DNA of 64,000 nt from Physcomitrium patens (Eukaryota > Streptophyta > Bryopsida > Funariales > Funariaceae). Shown here piece after piece: positions 36,668 to 50,618 of the stretch (within the stretch, counting starts at the first letter, position 1; every line of letters begins with the position of its first letter). The DNA lies in assembly GCF_000002425.4 (NCBI RefSeq), contig NC_037258.1, positions 4,069,709 to 4,133,708 on the forward strand, in the 5' to 3' direction. The notes beneath the pieces are model-generated. The model was not told the DNA's origin. It made no database searches and saw only the letters and a program-made list of their open reading frames with translations. Both the position numbers and the translations under genes were made by a program.

Positions 36668-37594
36668 TAACCCCACCAGGCCTGCTTAGCTGCTGATCTT
36701 GGATGAATGAATCCGTCCGTATTCGATGAGTTTAGTAAGTTCATCCGTTTTAAAGCATCTTCATTGAAAGTGGGCCATGTGGGGATCTTGCCTTGGAAAT
36801 GGGCATTTGAGGAGGGAGTCATGGAAAAGTGGACATGGGAGCTTCGCCCATCATGTGGCCAGAAATCAATGCAATTTAGGGTTTCAGTATTTAATAGGAA
36901 AAAAAGTATGAGTAGCAGATCCTTGATTGTTGTGAGAATAAGACAAAGTGCAGAAGAGTAAGCAGGGGTAAAGTTTTTTTAAAATAAAATACAAAAAAAG
37001 AAATGTTGTAATAATTATAATTGAATAAGTAAGTAAATGAAAAATAAATACTTGGAAAGAACATGGATTGAATTGTTCCACCTTTTGAGGGAAACACAAG
37101 AGTGATTTTTAGCAATTTTTTGCTGAGGTGGTAGTTGAGCACTCCTCTGACTGAATGAAAGTTTCCTAACCTCTATCAAAGTTGGGGAGGATACTTGTAG
37201 GCAGTGGTGGAAGGAAAAGTTTGGAGAAATTAAAAATTAAAAATTAAAACCACAAAAACAAAAACAAAATGACTGACTTTACCAGAAAGGTGATTGATTT
37301 GAGAAAAGGGATTCTTTTTACCCTGTCTACCCCTTTTTGATTTTTCTGGGTCTCTTTGATTCTTTCATTCTTAGTGTTGTGTCTATGTGTAAAACAGATG
37401 ATACATTCATGAGTTGCAAGTCAAATGGCTCAATCAAAATCTCACAAATTAAAAAAATCTGGCCAGGATTTTACTCCACAAGACTCAATAAAATTTTCCT
37501 TTATTCATTATAATTTTCATTCTTAAACTTGGTACATGAGGGGATTACTTGTTGGAAATGGTGTTTTTCCAGACATGAAAGAACAAGATACAGA

Positions 37595-37601
37595 ATATAT
37601 G

Positions 37602-37649
<48 letters not shown>
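37595..37649. repeat. Compound (TA)n-(TG)n microsatellite
   Basis: A TA run converts directly into a TG run. This produces mirror ORFs on both strands that are artefacts. Confidence 0.95.
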
Positions 37650-37651
<2 letters not shown>

Positions 37652-38371
37652 CATACAATCATGTATACAGACACACATACAGTTATTGAAAATCACTTTA
37701 TACATGATTGAATGATTGCAATCTGAATGTAGTCAATGACTGTAGTAGAACTCAGAATAAATCAAACAAATCTTCCAAAAGAGATGTGATTTTAAACAGG
37801 ATATGTGATTCAAAACATTAACTAACTATTCACATTCACCATGTTGAGTTCCTACTAAAAGAACAAAATTTCAAATGCAATGATCAAACCTGCAGTCTCT
37901 TAATGTGAAGCATAGTAGAAGTGAACATATTATGACCTCAAGTTCCAAAAAAATATAATAAACATCTATCTATATGTATGTACATGTAGTCCAAGCAATA
38001 GTTGTTTGCTCTGAAGCTTCAAAATGGGCCACAAAGTATTGAGAGCTGGTGGAAGGGTCTTTTCAGATGGCTTGCCAAGTAGAATCATTATGGTGGCTAA
38101 AGGAGACATGTGGAACTTTAGGTAGGGATACTTTCTAATGAGGTTGTTTGAAAGCAATTTGTTGCAACATGTTTGAGCACCCACGAAAAAAAAAATGAAA
38201 AAAAAAAAAAAAAAACACAAAAACACAAAAACACAAAACAAAACAAAACAAAATAATCTGTTGAAGAAATGTTCACCCTATAGCCAATGGATATTTTTCA
38301 TCCAGGTTTTTTCACAACCTGTGAAAGCCCTTCCTCTGATAATAGGAGGCAACTGATCATTTAATTAATAA

Positions 38372-38402
<31 letters not shown>

Positions 38403-38599
38403 ATTAATGGGATTTGTTGGTGTGGGTACAGCACATCTTGAGTTACCTCTTCTGGTACTGAAGACAAGGCAGCATGGTTTGACTTGAAACTTGTGACAGG
38501 AGTGTCAAATGATGCAGACACATATACATGTAGTGTGCTTGTGGGATTAAACTCTGCCCTATTCAATACACACACTCACACACACATGGAGAATGAGCA

Positions 38600-38617
38600 A
38601 GACAGACAGACAGACAG

Positions 38618-38645
<28 letters not shown>
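38600..38645. repeat. Compound (GACA)n-(CA)n microsatellite
   Basis: GACA units pass into CA units with no interruption. Confidence 0.95.
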
Positions 38646-38648
<3 letters not shown>

Positions 38649-41600
38649 GAGAGAAGTTTGTTGTAGCCTTCAATTGAAGCAGGATTTGGGAGGGGGCACA
38701 GTATCCCATGCCTTTAAACCCCCCAAATGAGGCTTTTTGTAACCTCCGCCTTTCAGCATTGAAGTTGCCTGTGCAGTAGAGGCAGAGCATGCAATGTCAG
38801 TCAGTCTCAGGGTAAAGAAGCCCCTTGGTTGCAGCACCCCCCCCCCCCTCTCCCCCCTGCCATGGAAAAACAGCAATAAAAACACACCACCCACATGAAA
38901 CCCGAATTTGTCCAAACTGACATGTTGCAGTGGATGAGTTTTCAACAGCTTTCATTCTGGTGGGTGGGGTTGAAATATGCGGTTCATTCAGAATAGTTGA
39001 TTGATGTACAGACCTTGTTGAAGAATTTCTGAGTGCTGTAGAAAAATGTAACCGACATTGGGGACTCATGACTTGAGGCTAGTCAACAGGAGGAGGAAAG
39101 TCTCAGGAATCTGGTTCACAAGGGTTTCACAATTTGAATCACTTTAATTTAAAAAAATAACTGAATTAGCATATTATGCAATGAAAAGGAAATTTTTACA
39201 TAGGGAGTCAATGAGATGTGTGAATGAGATATGCATGAAGTCTTTGAAGCAGTTGACTTATTTATAATTAGTTTTAGGTGTGTCGACCCCTGAAATCACT
39301 TCTGGGAAGATGTACTGGGCTACATATTAAAATTGTTTTCTTAACAGAAAGGTAAGGTCCTTGTACCTTGCTACAAGCATTTGGGAACTTTACATTGCAT
39401 AGATAGATATACTTATATATATAATACAAAACAACTTCATGGGTAACCATAGCACCTGAGATTCAATATATATTTATATTCTTTTATGAAGATTACCCAT
39501 ATAGTCAAAATAATAAATGTTGTAAAGGAGAAGTGAGGTTGATTCAAAAGCTTGAACCAGGAGGCCCAAAGTGATGATATTTATCTATTCCCATTGACAT
39601 CTAAATGTGCATTTGCTCATACTTGCAGTCACCCCTGAAATCATCATGGGTCCATAAGTTTAATGGAATTTGGTGAAAATGATTATGAGAAGTTGAGTTT
39701 CAAAATCTGAAAGTGTATGTGTAAATGTATGTATATATATATATATATATTCATGAATTTGAAATCTTACATTGTGGCCAAGTTTATCTTTGAACACTAG
39801 CTCCAACAATTTTCTTTTCTTTTCAGAATTATCAAAATTGTAAGTGGTTTGAAACAAATTCCTTTTTTATTTTTATGTTTACTTCTTCCTCTTATCGTTG
39901 ATTCCATCTGAGATCCACATGAGGGATGAAGAGAAGCCACAGGTCACAACCCCATTGGTGGAACAAGAACAAAAGATTCTTTTATTCCATTATTGTTCCC
40001 CACATGAAACAATGCAAAAATGCTTTGGGTCTGTACAACACATTGTGTGTTGACCTAAAAGGCCTTTTTAGAATGCAGTCCAAGAGTTGCTTGCTCTCTT
40101 GCTCCCAGAGGTGCCTTGAAAGTGAAGCATGAAAAGAAAACAAAGCAAAATAAAGAGTTGGAGCTTCAAACAAGGAGGAAAAATGGGAAAAAATAAAATA
40201 AAATAAAATAAGAAATCCTTACATGAATAGTAATAAAGCTAGATAATAGAGACCTTTTTACAAATGTGTGCTCACTGCAAACAGAAGAGGAAAAAGAAGA
40301 CTAAAATGTTATTAAAAAAAATCAAAAATCAAAATCAAAATCAAACAAAGAGAATATGACAGAACATGACATTAGATGAATGCACATTTTGGCCTCTTCT
40401 TCCACATCATCACTAATTTTTATTGGCAGAATATTATGAAAAACTCCATTCATATCAATACAAAAACAACAAGAGAGTATAGAAGAGAATAAATATGGGT
40501 TTTAATGTATGACAGCCTTCCATTCCTTCCTTCTGTGTAACATGTTTGAAGCAAGTACTTTAGTGTTTTGGTGTCTATTACTCAAGGAAAACCCATGAAC
40601 TTCCATGAATAATATTTATTCAAGTATAGCTCATTAAAGTAACACATCATGATGTTCTGGTGAATGTTAAAAACAAAAGAGTATAGGAAATTTATCTACC
40701 CAATAAAGTGGAATAAGTATAAGTTGAATTAATTGAAATCTTAACTACAAAGTCAATTCCATTCCAAATAGTGGTTTGAAATTCGAAGTCCATAATTAGT
40801 CATACTTTTAAGTCTGGTTTATAAAAGAACTTTAGGTTTTAAGCTAGATTTTTATTACAAGTCCTGTAACGATTCTAATTTTTTTTAAAAAAAAATACTT
40901 GATAATCCAAAATTTTATCAAAATTTTAAGGAAACTGTTAGGTGGACACCCTTTTGTGCCATGCACTCTCATACTTACACAAAAAAAATCTTAATAACAC
41001 TTAAAGAATTTAGTATAAGTTTACAACAGAAGATTTGTATGCAAAGGTTTTTGATTTATGGTTTTTTTTTTTTTTTTTTTTTTTTTTTCTGGTAATTTTT
41101 TTCTTTTTGTTGATTAAATTTTAAATGATTCATAATATATTTCTTGAAATTATTTTATTCACTTGAAAATCTTATTAATTTTATTTAGAGAATCTTTTAT
41201 TGTAAACTTACCCTAAAACTTATTTGTGTAAATAACAGTTTTATTATATGTATGCAGAGGTGCCTGGCACATGAGGTGTCCTCCTACTAGTTTCGAATTT
41301 TAAATATAAATACTAATTTTAAATCCTAATTTTAAACCAACTCAATTTTAACAAAATAACTCTAGTCTTATTAAAATCCCAACTTTCTAATAAACATAAC
41401 ATTAAAATAGTCATATATTATTGAACACATTGTTAATTTCCGAGCAATGTTAATCATTCAACTATTTCAACATCCAAAAGGATTTAGCTCAATAAAAATA
41501 TTAGTTCTACTAGCAGCTTAATCCTACAACAATTATAATCTTACATATTGTTCAAATTCCATGATTTTTTTAATTATTATTTTGCAATAAACGTTTTCAA

Positions 41601-42119
41601 ATATTGACACTTAAATTAGTATAAAAAAACCTAAAATATTAATTTTGTAACATGATTAGAATATTCCTAATTTTAAGTAAACCCAAAATTTTATATAAAC
41701 TTGATGTTACAGAAACTCTAAATCCATCTATATTTCAGCTGTAAAAAAATCCGTAAGCTTTACATAGAAATAGTTTAAACACTACTACTTTAGGAGTTAA
41801 AATTTTTAAATTAATTTCGTTTAGTAAAATTAAAATATACACGATTTAATTCAAAAAAATAATTAAATTTTGTGTAGGACATATATATATGTATATATAT
41901 ATATATATATATTCACACACATAATTTTGAAAATAAACTTATTTTGATACTTACAACATTGAATAGACAGGGTTATGGAAACAACATAGAACGTCAGATC
42001 ATTTTCATTTTAATATATTTATAATAGGTACTATTTCTTATAAAGTAACACATTTGTGAGATGTTGGAAGTAAATTGAAAAAATGTAAAAATCATCTGTC
42101 TTTAGTGCATATTTTTCTA

Positions 42120-43000
42120 TAAATATGATTTATTTTTGAAATCCGAGGGAGATATTCGAGGCGCTCTAACACACTGCAAAGTCATTTCAAAACATAATTT
42201 TGCTGTACCACAAAATGCCTTCAAAGTGACACCGGGTGCCAAAGGCCAGCAGAAGTACCCAAAGTCATCTCGGTGAACGGTGCCCGTGGAAGGCACCCAC
42301 CACCGCGGGATAGAGAATGACCACGACACTTCCTCAGAGGTCAGCATCTGGTGGCCCTTCCAGCCACGCCCATTGCAAACCCTATTCACACCTACCGATG
42401 TTGTCAAGTCACTCACCCAAAGGGGGCGGAGGTGTGAACGGTGACCCAAGGGATTTTCTAAGGGAGCCTCCAGGAAGGGAAGGGAGATGTGAAATGCAAG
42501 CCAAGATGGGCCTCAGAGGATTGACCTTGACCGTTCCATGGAGTGGAACCCCCCCCCCTGGTGGATAGTGATCCCCTTGAGCTGGATTTCTGGCTTGGAA
42601 CCGTCTCCCAGTACAAGTTAAGGTTTTTTTCTTTTCTATTATCTTCTTTTAAATTTTTCTTTTACTTTTACTTTTTTGGTGAGCATGGTACAGACATGCC
42701 AGGGGCCTGACAAGACCCCCTCTTCATTTTGACATCCACCAGGGGGGGCTCTCGGCTTTCAAAAGGCTTGGTGATGGCCATGGTGTCCTTGGGCTGCCCT
42801 ACTTTAAAAGCTAATGTGACACATCCCACACTCGGTGTCTGTTTTGCCCATCCTCTAAGTGGGTGCGTCCTTTAGGGTTAATAGGATGTAAGGGGTTTGT
42901 GTGATTGAAAATGGCCTCCTTCTCCCCATGTACAAGAAAGAAGAAAAAGATATAGGTGGGGCCCCCTCAACAAGGGAATGCTAGTTTCCGTCAATGCAAG
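42120..43000. other. GC-rich island in the gene desert
   Basis: A sharp rise in GC and CpG between AT-rich flanks. Frames on both strands (42117-42449 minus, 110 codons; 42317-42568 plus, 83 codons) overlap each other and show no family features. The segment contains CACCCACCACCGCGGG and runs of C and G. It may be a promoter, an untranslated exon or an inserted element; I cannot decide. Confidence 0.4.
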
Positions 43001-44034
43001 AGATTATTTTAAAAAACATAATGAAAATTTTGGTGATGTTGCTACTATGTTCATTTGATGTGGATTGCATTGAAATGTGGGTTACATGAGTTGTAAGTAC
43101 ATGAAATCATGTGTTTATTGAACGTTATTTTTCTATTGATGTTACATCACAAACAAGAAAAAGAAAAGAAATTAAAATGCATAATAAAGTGGTACTTGAG
43201 ATTTCTATGGGTTCTCCCAGTGTATCTAATAAAAAAGAACAATCTAATAAAGTAAAGTCCTTAACAAAATGTTTGAAATTGTGATAAAATGGGATAGTAT
43301 ATTCAAATTAATTAGGTTTCACTTTTTTCCTTTTTTTTTTCTCATGTGTTATCTAGGAGAAGAGAATGGGGCAACTGTGTCTGACTGACAGCAGCACTAC
43401 CATAATGAATGAATGAATGGATGTTGCATAACTCTTATACTCTTTTATATGTACCTATATATATATATATATATATATATATCTATAATTTAAAGCATGA
43501 TTTTGTAAGATTATATTAATTTCAGTGATAATAATATACTAAATCTAATAAAATTATATTAAAAATAATTATAATTTTACATAACTAAATTGACCCAAAC
43601 AAATATATTATTTAAATACTATATATTTTAGAGTAATTATCTAGGATGATGTGGTTTTAAAGGTAATAATATTACAAAAATTCTTTGGTCAATTTAAGAA
43701 TTACCTCTCTCTATATATGTACATACATACATATAAAAGAACATCATAGAAAATGAATGAATCAATCAGTCAATCAATAGATCAATTTTTACTAATTTTT
43801 AATTACTTGTTTCAAATTGAAACTAAGTTCTATCTAAGATATTCAAATGAATGTTATAATTTGAAGATATCTTAAAGAATCTTGGATTAGTTTCATTAGA
43901 TCTTCTAAAATATTTTAAAATTTTCTAAAACAACATGTATTGTATTTTAAGATTTTAATTTCTTCTACTAATATTGAGATGAATACAATGTATTATAAAT
44001 TTCCAAATTTCCTTTCAACTATGTAGGATTTATA

Positions 44035-44160
44035 TTCTTTGTTTACATTTAAAAATAAAATAAAAAAATTGTAAATTTTATAGAATTCTTGAGATAAATT
44101 TTATAGAATACTATAAAATTTAGGATTTTTTTTATTTTATTTTTAAATGTAAACAAAGAA
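44035..44160. repeat. MITE-like foldback
   Basis: A left arm (44035-44082, beginning TTCTTTGTTTACATTTAAAA) is complementary to a right arm (44111-44160, ending AAATGTAAACAAAGAA). The outer 33 or so bases pair essentially perfectly and the inner ATTTTATAG segments pair again, leaving a spacer of about 28 bp. No clear target-site duplication is seen. A 17-bp direct repeat AATTGTGAATTTATACA follows at 44168 and 44211. Confidence 0.75.
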
Positions 44161-44438
44161 GATAAATAATTGTGAATTTATACATGAAGCATTTTAATCT
44201 TCCCAACACAAATTGTGAATTTATACAAGTATTACCTTGTTTCTAGTTCTCGTTAATTACTTTTCTAATTGACCTTCTTGTTTCTTTTAAATTATTTTGT
44301 AACTCTGATTTTTTGTCATTAATTACTTAAAGTACCGGAAAAACCTAAGTTCTTGGCTGTATTACTAATCTTATTGCTAGTTTTGATTTTTCATTAAAAA
44401 CATTATTTATCATTTTTATTTTTTGGTTGTACATAACC

Positions 44439-44469
<31 letters not shown>

Positions 44470-44820
44470 GTATATGCACACATACACTAATAAGTAGTGT
44501 TTTATTGTACAATTGATTACAAAGTACGATATGATATTATTAAAAAAGTCAATTAAGTAATAGGAAAAAATCACTACATTGTTTAATATCAGTACAAAAC
44601 TTTGTACTTTGATTTTTATTAAATACTATTGAACTTGATTTAGGATTGAATGGACTTATCAAATTCAAAAAATCAGGTTGAAGAATTATTTAAAGTATTT
44701 ATATAAAGGTAAAAATAAAATTAAAATCTTTAGAACTATATCTTTTAAAAATATAACCATAATCTACCTTATGATGTAAACTTAAAAAATAACATTATTT
44801 TTAATTGAAAAAAAATTATT

Positions 44821-44851
<31 letters not shown>

Positions 44852-46840
44852 TGACACACTTACACGTAAAATTTTAGAACTATTAAAAATAATTACAAAT
44901 CCAAAATATATTATTCTATACCAAAATAGAATAAAATATTATATCAAAATATTCACTAAATAATAGTTTAATATTAAAATATTAATTACAGTACTTCAAT
45001 ACAGAAGAAATTTTAACATGAGATTAAAATTAAAGTCAAACATTATATAGAGTCTTACTATTTCTATAGACAAGTTTATTGTATTTGAGAATAATAAATA
45101 GTAAGTATTTATAAATAAGACATTTTAAATAGTAATACTTAAGTAGATTGAACCTAAAATATGAATAAGTAAAATTATTACCATATTATAAGTGTACTTA
45201 ACTTATATATTATAAATTTATAATATATCAAAAAAAAATTACAAACTATATGTTTTTAATTGTTATGTTACAAAAGTAATAGAATTTTAGTAAATTATAT
45301 GAATTTAAAAAATAACTATATAAAATTAAACCAATAAATTTATTATTAAATAAATTATAATAAGAAAAGAAATTTTCAAATAATTTCTTAATTGATTGAT
45401 TCCATTACCATAGCAGTGTTACATTTTATAGTTATTGTTGAAACATTTTAATTATAAATAGAATTAATATTGTCAAACTATTTTTTAAAATAATTAAGTT
45501 TAAATTTTAAACTTAAAACGTATTTTATTTATAATTAGAGTAATCTAAATAAATGCTAATTTTAAAATTATATCATTAAATTGTAAGAATATCAAATCTT
45601 GTATGTTTTATTTTATTTTTAATATTCATATATAAATACATAAAGAATGTTTTAATGACCCATATATTTGCTAAGTCAACCCATTCTATCATAACCACCA
45701 TTAGAAGAATGGACCATTTGAAAAACCATTATTACAATTATGAACCTCATCCCCACCCTGTTCATTTTCAACCTCCGATTCTTCTATTTTTAACATTTTT
45801 CATAGTAAACCTCCTTTGTTTTCCCTTATTCTCCACATAGCATTGCTCAACTTAGTAAATGGGTGAGTCATTTTAATAATATATGGTTATGATTGTACCT
45901 AAATAAATTGAATTCTTTTGGCGTATTTTTTTAAATTCTTCTTATTAAAATATTATTTTTTGTTAAAAAAAATTCAAGCTATGAAAATATTTTTTTATTA
46001 TTGCACTACAATGTATGCATGTATGTATATATATATATACATATATATATAATTAGTATGAATCAATTAGTTTGTAAAAAAACTACAACTAATATAGATT
46101 GAATTTTGATCTATATTTAATTTATGAGGTAGAATGCAACTTTTCCTATATAAATATTGTTGTGTCTCATAATTCTTGTTAGATTCATCTCAAAGACGTG
46201 GTTTATAAAGGACTTTGAGAAGTCATGTTAATACAAATTTCTTTAAATTATCATTAATAAAAGTACTAATCCAATTTTTTTCTAGTGCTTATAATTATTT
46301 AAATCTGGATATGAACTTAAAGAAATAGACTTGTAATAGAAGAATAGTATTGACCATTTCATAGCCCCTTCGAAGTTTCAGCTATATCCAAAAAAAACAA
46401 GCCCTCTAAAAGACAAATTTTCTTGACCAAACAAGGAAACTTTGTGAAGGTTTTGAATTATGGCCTTTTGAAGTGGTCGTTTACATATAAAGTACTCTTC
46501 ACAAATGAATCATTATCTATTGAAGTATTGACTTTAGTTACAAAAAACTAGCTTTGATTTGAAAAAATAACAAATAAAGATAAAATTAACTTAAAAAAAC
46601 ATTCCAATATTTAGTTATCTATAAATCTATTTGTGTATTATCTAAATATATTTTTATTATTTTAATTAAGTTTTGCATCAAATTTAAATATTTTTATATA
46701 GTCAATATTTTTTTTCTTTAATTACATATATAAATTTTTATGTAACGTATAAAAATCACAATACTCAATAGATTTTATTTAAAAAATAGATAAAAATTTC
46801 ACTTCATTCTGTCAAATGTTTTCATTTAATAAAAAAATAC

Positions 46841-46868
<28 letters not shown>
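46841..46868. repeat. Poly(A) tract
   Basis: Twenty-eight adenines. No retrogene recognised upstream. Confidence 0.9.
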
Positions 46869-46871
<3 letters not shown>

Positions 46872-49626
46872 AGAATTACACACCTTCCATTAGAATGTTT
46901 TGTGTTTTTTGTAATATTAGTTTAGTTCCTTACCATGCTAGAAGTATCTTAGTGGAGTATCTTGATGTAAGAACTTATATATAAAGATATTGTTTCACTC
47001 TTAAAAAAACATTTTACAGTTTTGTTGAATCTAAGGCAAGAAAATTTATAAATACTTTCTAGAGGTATTCTACAATATATTTTTAAACTTTCATTAAAAA
47101 TTTTGAAATACGTTTTACTAAAAAAAGTAATAATTTTTGAAAAGGTATTAGAATAATAATAACAATAATTTGAGGATATCCAATTTAACTATGCAATGGA
47201 AATTTTAATATGAAATTAACAATATTAGATAGCAGAAATTAGCTACTTTTTTATGTGGCTATTACAACACATAAAATTTCAACTGAAGCATTAAGCCCAG
47301 TATTTGAAAATTAAAGATAAGTTTGTAAATTTAATTTGTTTTATTTTTATTCTAGGGTTCTTAGAATATAGTGTTTTAGTAAGCATAAGTAATGTTTTTT
47401 TATAGTTCTCAAATACATCATCACGAATAATATATGTGCCATATATTGCTATCTTCTACTAATAACAATCAATGCTGTAAGTTTTTAAAAGAACTTAAAT
47501 TTTCCAAAGCTTCAAAAATCTACTTTAAAATAATCACAACAGATGTTGTTTATTTTTTAATTTTTTTAATAACCTCAGAAGTGTATTTAGTCATTTTTTA
47601 TTGGATAAATTAATAAATTTAATAAAAAAAACTTATATAGATAGATTTTAACTGCATGTTATTGAATATCACATTATCAATGCTATACATGCGCTGAATA
47701 TACAGTGCATGGAATAAATTTCTGAAAATAAGATATAATAAACTTTAAAATTCACTAATTTTATAAATCATATACGACTAAAAATAACTAAAAAGGAATA
47801 ATAGGATAAATCACAAATTCAAAAAATTAAATTAAATCAGCAATTAAAACAAAAATTAATTGAGCATGCTTAATGCATAGATATTGCCTATTTATAATTA
47901 GTTGTATTTATTTATACATGATGTGCTTATCTGTTCATCCACATAATAGATAATCAATTGCATAAAAAACATTTTAAAATGTTTTAATTAAATTTATAAT
48001 CACAAGTAAATTTCATTACATAATGTGTACAAGTGTAATGTATAAAACAAACTACAAAGAAACAAATGTCAAATTCACATGGTTTATAAGAAATCCTCAC
48101 AACATATTGTAATATCTAGTTGCATGAAGCCACATAGTATTCAAGTTATGGGAATTAGAAATACAATACTTGAACCAACAAATAACCTGATAAAGATAAA
48201 TTTATATCCATATTTCTAAATTTTGAAGACCTATGACACAGACAAAATATATACATCCTTATTTTTTGAAATTAAGGTGCATTGGTTAACAACATGACAT
48301 AATTTTCGAAGTACTTGAAAGAGTTGTACCGAAGCTATTATTTTTGGTAACTGCACAATACTTACTAAATATGAGTGCAAAGAAATTATAATTAATTAAT
48401 AACTTTTTGCACTGTATATACTCTTCACAATCTCAAATAATTTTAGTAGTTTTATTGGTACAGCATGTCGATAAATAATTGCAATTTTATTTATTTATTG
48501 TTCCAGGTGAATTTATGTATTAGTTATTTTTACTTTGTAATAAAATTAGACAAAGACTACAACATATGACATGGGTTTTTAAATATAATTTTATGTAGAC
48601 AAAGATTTAATTACTAGTACAGAATAATGTATCAAATATATATATATATATATATATTCAGGATATATAAAAAATTATATTGTTATATATGATATGAAAG
48701 AGTTAAATATATATAATAAAAATAAATAAATAATTCTTTAAAATACTTCAGATGATTTTATTAAAATAGTGGATTTTAATTGTGAAATGAAGCTACAAGG
48801 AGAACAATTACTCATTAACGGATTAGATTAATTCAGTCGTAGTTTGTTCCAAGAGATATTTTACAGCTCAGTGTTTCAAATGGTTACATGTTTGAAAATT
48901 CAATGTAAACATCAAAATAGGATGATATTTTGTAACAAATTTTCAAATCACAGTAATCTGATCAATAACCAAATGGTAATCAAATTAACAAAAATTGAAA
49001 TTATATTTTTTCATTTTTAAACAATACAATCAAAAATATGATTAACCAAATTTGCTACATTCTTTTAGTGTCTTTTCATTCACACAAATGGTAGAAGTTG
49101 CATTTGATTTTTGTTTCCAAAGTGAATCAATCAAATTTTGTTCATACTATTCAATTTATCAACTCAAATAAGCAGCATCCAACTTTGTGGTTGATTAAAA
49201 ACAAATATCACCCATTTTGATTTTTTTTTTATTAAATCAGCTAAAAATTGTATTAGCATTCTTTTTTAAATGATCACAAAATGAATTATCCAGGACCTGA
49301 AGAGCAAATACTACAATATTAAAAATACATCCTTTGTCATAATAAATTTTTCACTACAACCTCAAAGTTTTGTAATAATTGTCAAGGTTTTTTTTAGCAT
49401 TCTACAAATTATGGTTCACCCTACATATGCTTAGAATCATTATTCCCATTGTTGAAGACAAACGCAACCAAGTGTTGGTTAATTTGTGCAAAGACAAAGT
49501 TGCCTTATACATCATCTTTGTAACATAACATTTGATGTTGCATTGGCATGTTCAGCGCATATGCAAAGACAGTTTGGCCACTCCCTCCAGAGATATCTTT
49601 TTCACCAATGGGGTTGCAGGTTCCCT

Positions 49627-49745
49627 GTGGCAGTGGGACAAGTCCAGGTGGCAGTGGGTCAAGTCCAGGTGGCAGTGGGTCAAGTCCAGGTGGCAGTGGG
49701 TCAAGTCCAGGTGGCAGTGGGTCAAGTCTAGGTGGCAGTGGGAGG
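49627..49745 (+). repeat. 21-bp minisatellite, six copies
   Basis: GTGGCAGTGGGTCAAGTCCA plus a final G repeats with starts at 49627, 49648, 49669, 49690, 49711 and 49732. The first copy has GGACAAG in place of GGTCAAG, the fifth has TCTAG in place of TCCAG and the sixth is partial. Because 21 is a multiple of three, all frames stay open (for example a VAVGQVQ heptad), creating overlapping ORFs on both strands that are probably not genes. Confidence 0.97.
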
Positions 49746-49775
49746 GAGTGAGATGGGACAAAAGGGCCCAACAAA

Positions 49776-49788
49776 TGGCATCAGAGCC
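49776..49788 (+). other. Possible retrotransposon primer-binding-like site
   Basis: TGGCATCAGAGCC differs at one base from TGGTATCAGAGCC, complementary to the 3' end of plant initiator tRNA-Met and used as primer-binding site by many LTR retrotransposons. It lies just after the 21-bp minisatellite. No polyprotein follows and no matching LTR was found, so at most this is a solo or truncated 5' end. Confidence 0.3.
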
Positions 49789-50582
49789 CACACTGTTTTT
49801 CGAGCATAATAGTGGGTTGTTGTTGTGTTGTTTTGTTGTTGTTTGTTTGTTGTTGTTGAGTGTTGAAACATTCCTGGAGATGAAATAGTGAACATTTCAT
49901 CTACCGACTGACCCCACCTACCCAGCTTCATCCACCCATCCATCCATATCTCCCCAAAATATTGGGGGGAAAAAAGGAGAACCGTGTGAACGCAATGGCT
50001 CCATGCTTCCAGAAGGTTCACCAGAGTCAGACCCTAAAATTATGTGCAAATAAATAAATAAATAAAAGCATTCAACAAATATAAAGATGGAGCAAAAGTT
50101 GTTGAAGTTGACCACGTCCTCCTCACAACTGTGCAAGAAGAGAGGAAGAGAGAGAGAAAGAGATAGGAAAATAAATAAATAAATCTTAAAGTAAAGTGGG
50201 AAATTTATTTCTTTATTTTAAACTTCCATGTCAGCACTGGCATACAAATTTATAAAAAGAAAAGAAAAGAAAAAGGTGCCATGTAAGCTGGATGAGAGGA
50301 AGGAAGATATTTGACAAGCCTTTGGGTCTTTTCTTCTTTTTTCTGCTTTTATTAGTAGTTAACTTTAACGTGGGCTGTGGCATATGTAATGAAAACCATA
50401 TCCTGCACCCACGCAACAGATCTTTTTACACAAAGACCCTTCTCCTCATTTGTGTTAGTGTGATTATATTATTGCGTGAAAACAGCACACTTATTAAAAA
50501 TGCAGTGTTTGTTGATTCATGATTTATACTAATTTCAAATTTTGTGATTAGAGTGAATTTATTAAGTTTAAAAAGGTTATTA

Positions 50583-50618
<36 letters not shown>

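Larger units (their letters stand above)
37001..42115. other. Intergenic DNA with microsatellites, no gene seen
   Basis: Landmarks are (TA)n-(TG)n at 37595-37649, poly(A) with CAAAAA repeats near 38188-38250, (AAT)n near 38380-38400, (GACA)n-(CA)n at 38600-38645, a moderate-GC stretch with a ten-base C run near 38838 (about 38640-39110), a 27-base poly(T) at 41062-41088 and TA tract at 41879-41912. ORFs of 60-91 codons are chance or repeat frames. Confidence 0.55.
43001..49480. other. AT-rich intergenic DNA, no gene seen
   Basis: Contains TA tracts at 43457-43482, 44439-44476 (with TG), 44824-44851 and 48636-48657, a poly(A) tract at 46841-46868 and the foldback at 44035-44160. No ORF of interest; the frame at 45655-45840 is unrecognised. 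Confidence 0.6.

Noticed and set aside
37961..38250. Phe-rich 91-codon minus-strand ORF
   Set aside because: Its N-terminus is the translation of a poly(A) tract; the rest is not family-like.
49505..49888. Overlapping heptad-repeat ORFs on both strands
   Set aside because: They arise because the minisatellite period (21 bp) is a multiple of three, which keeps all frames open. No flanking coding signal.
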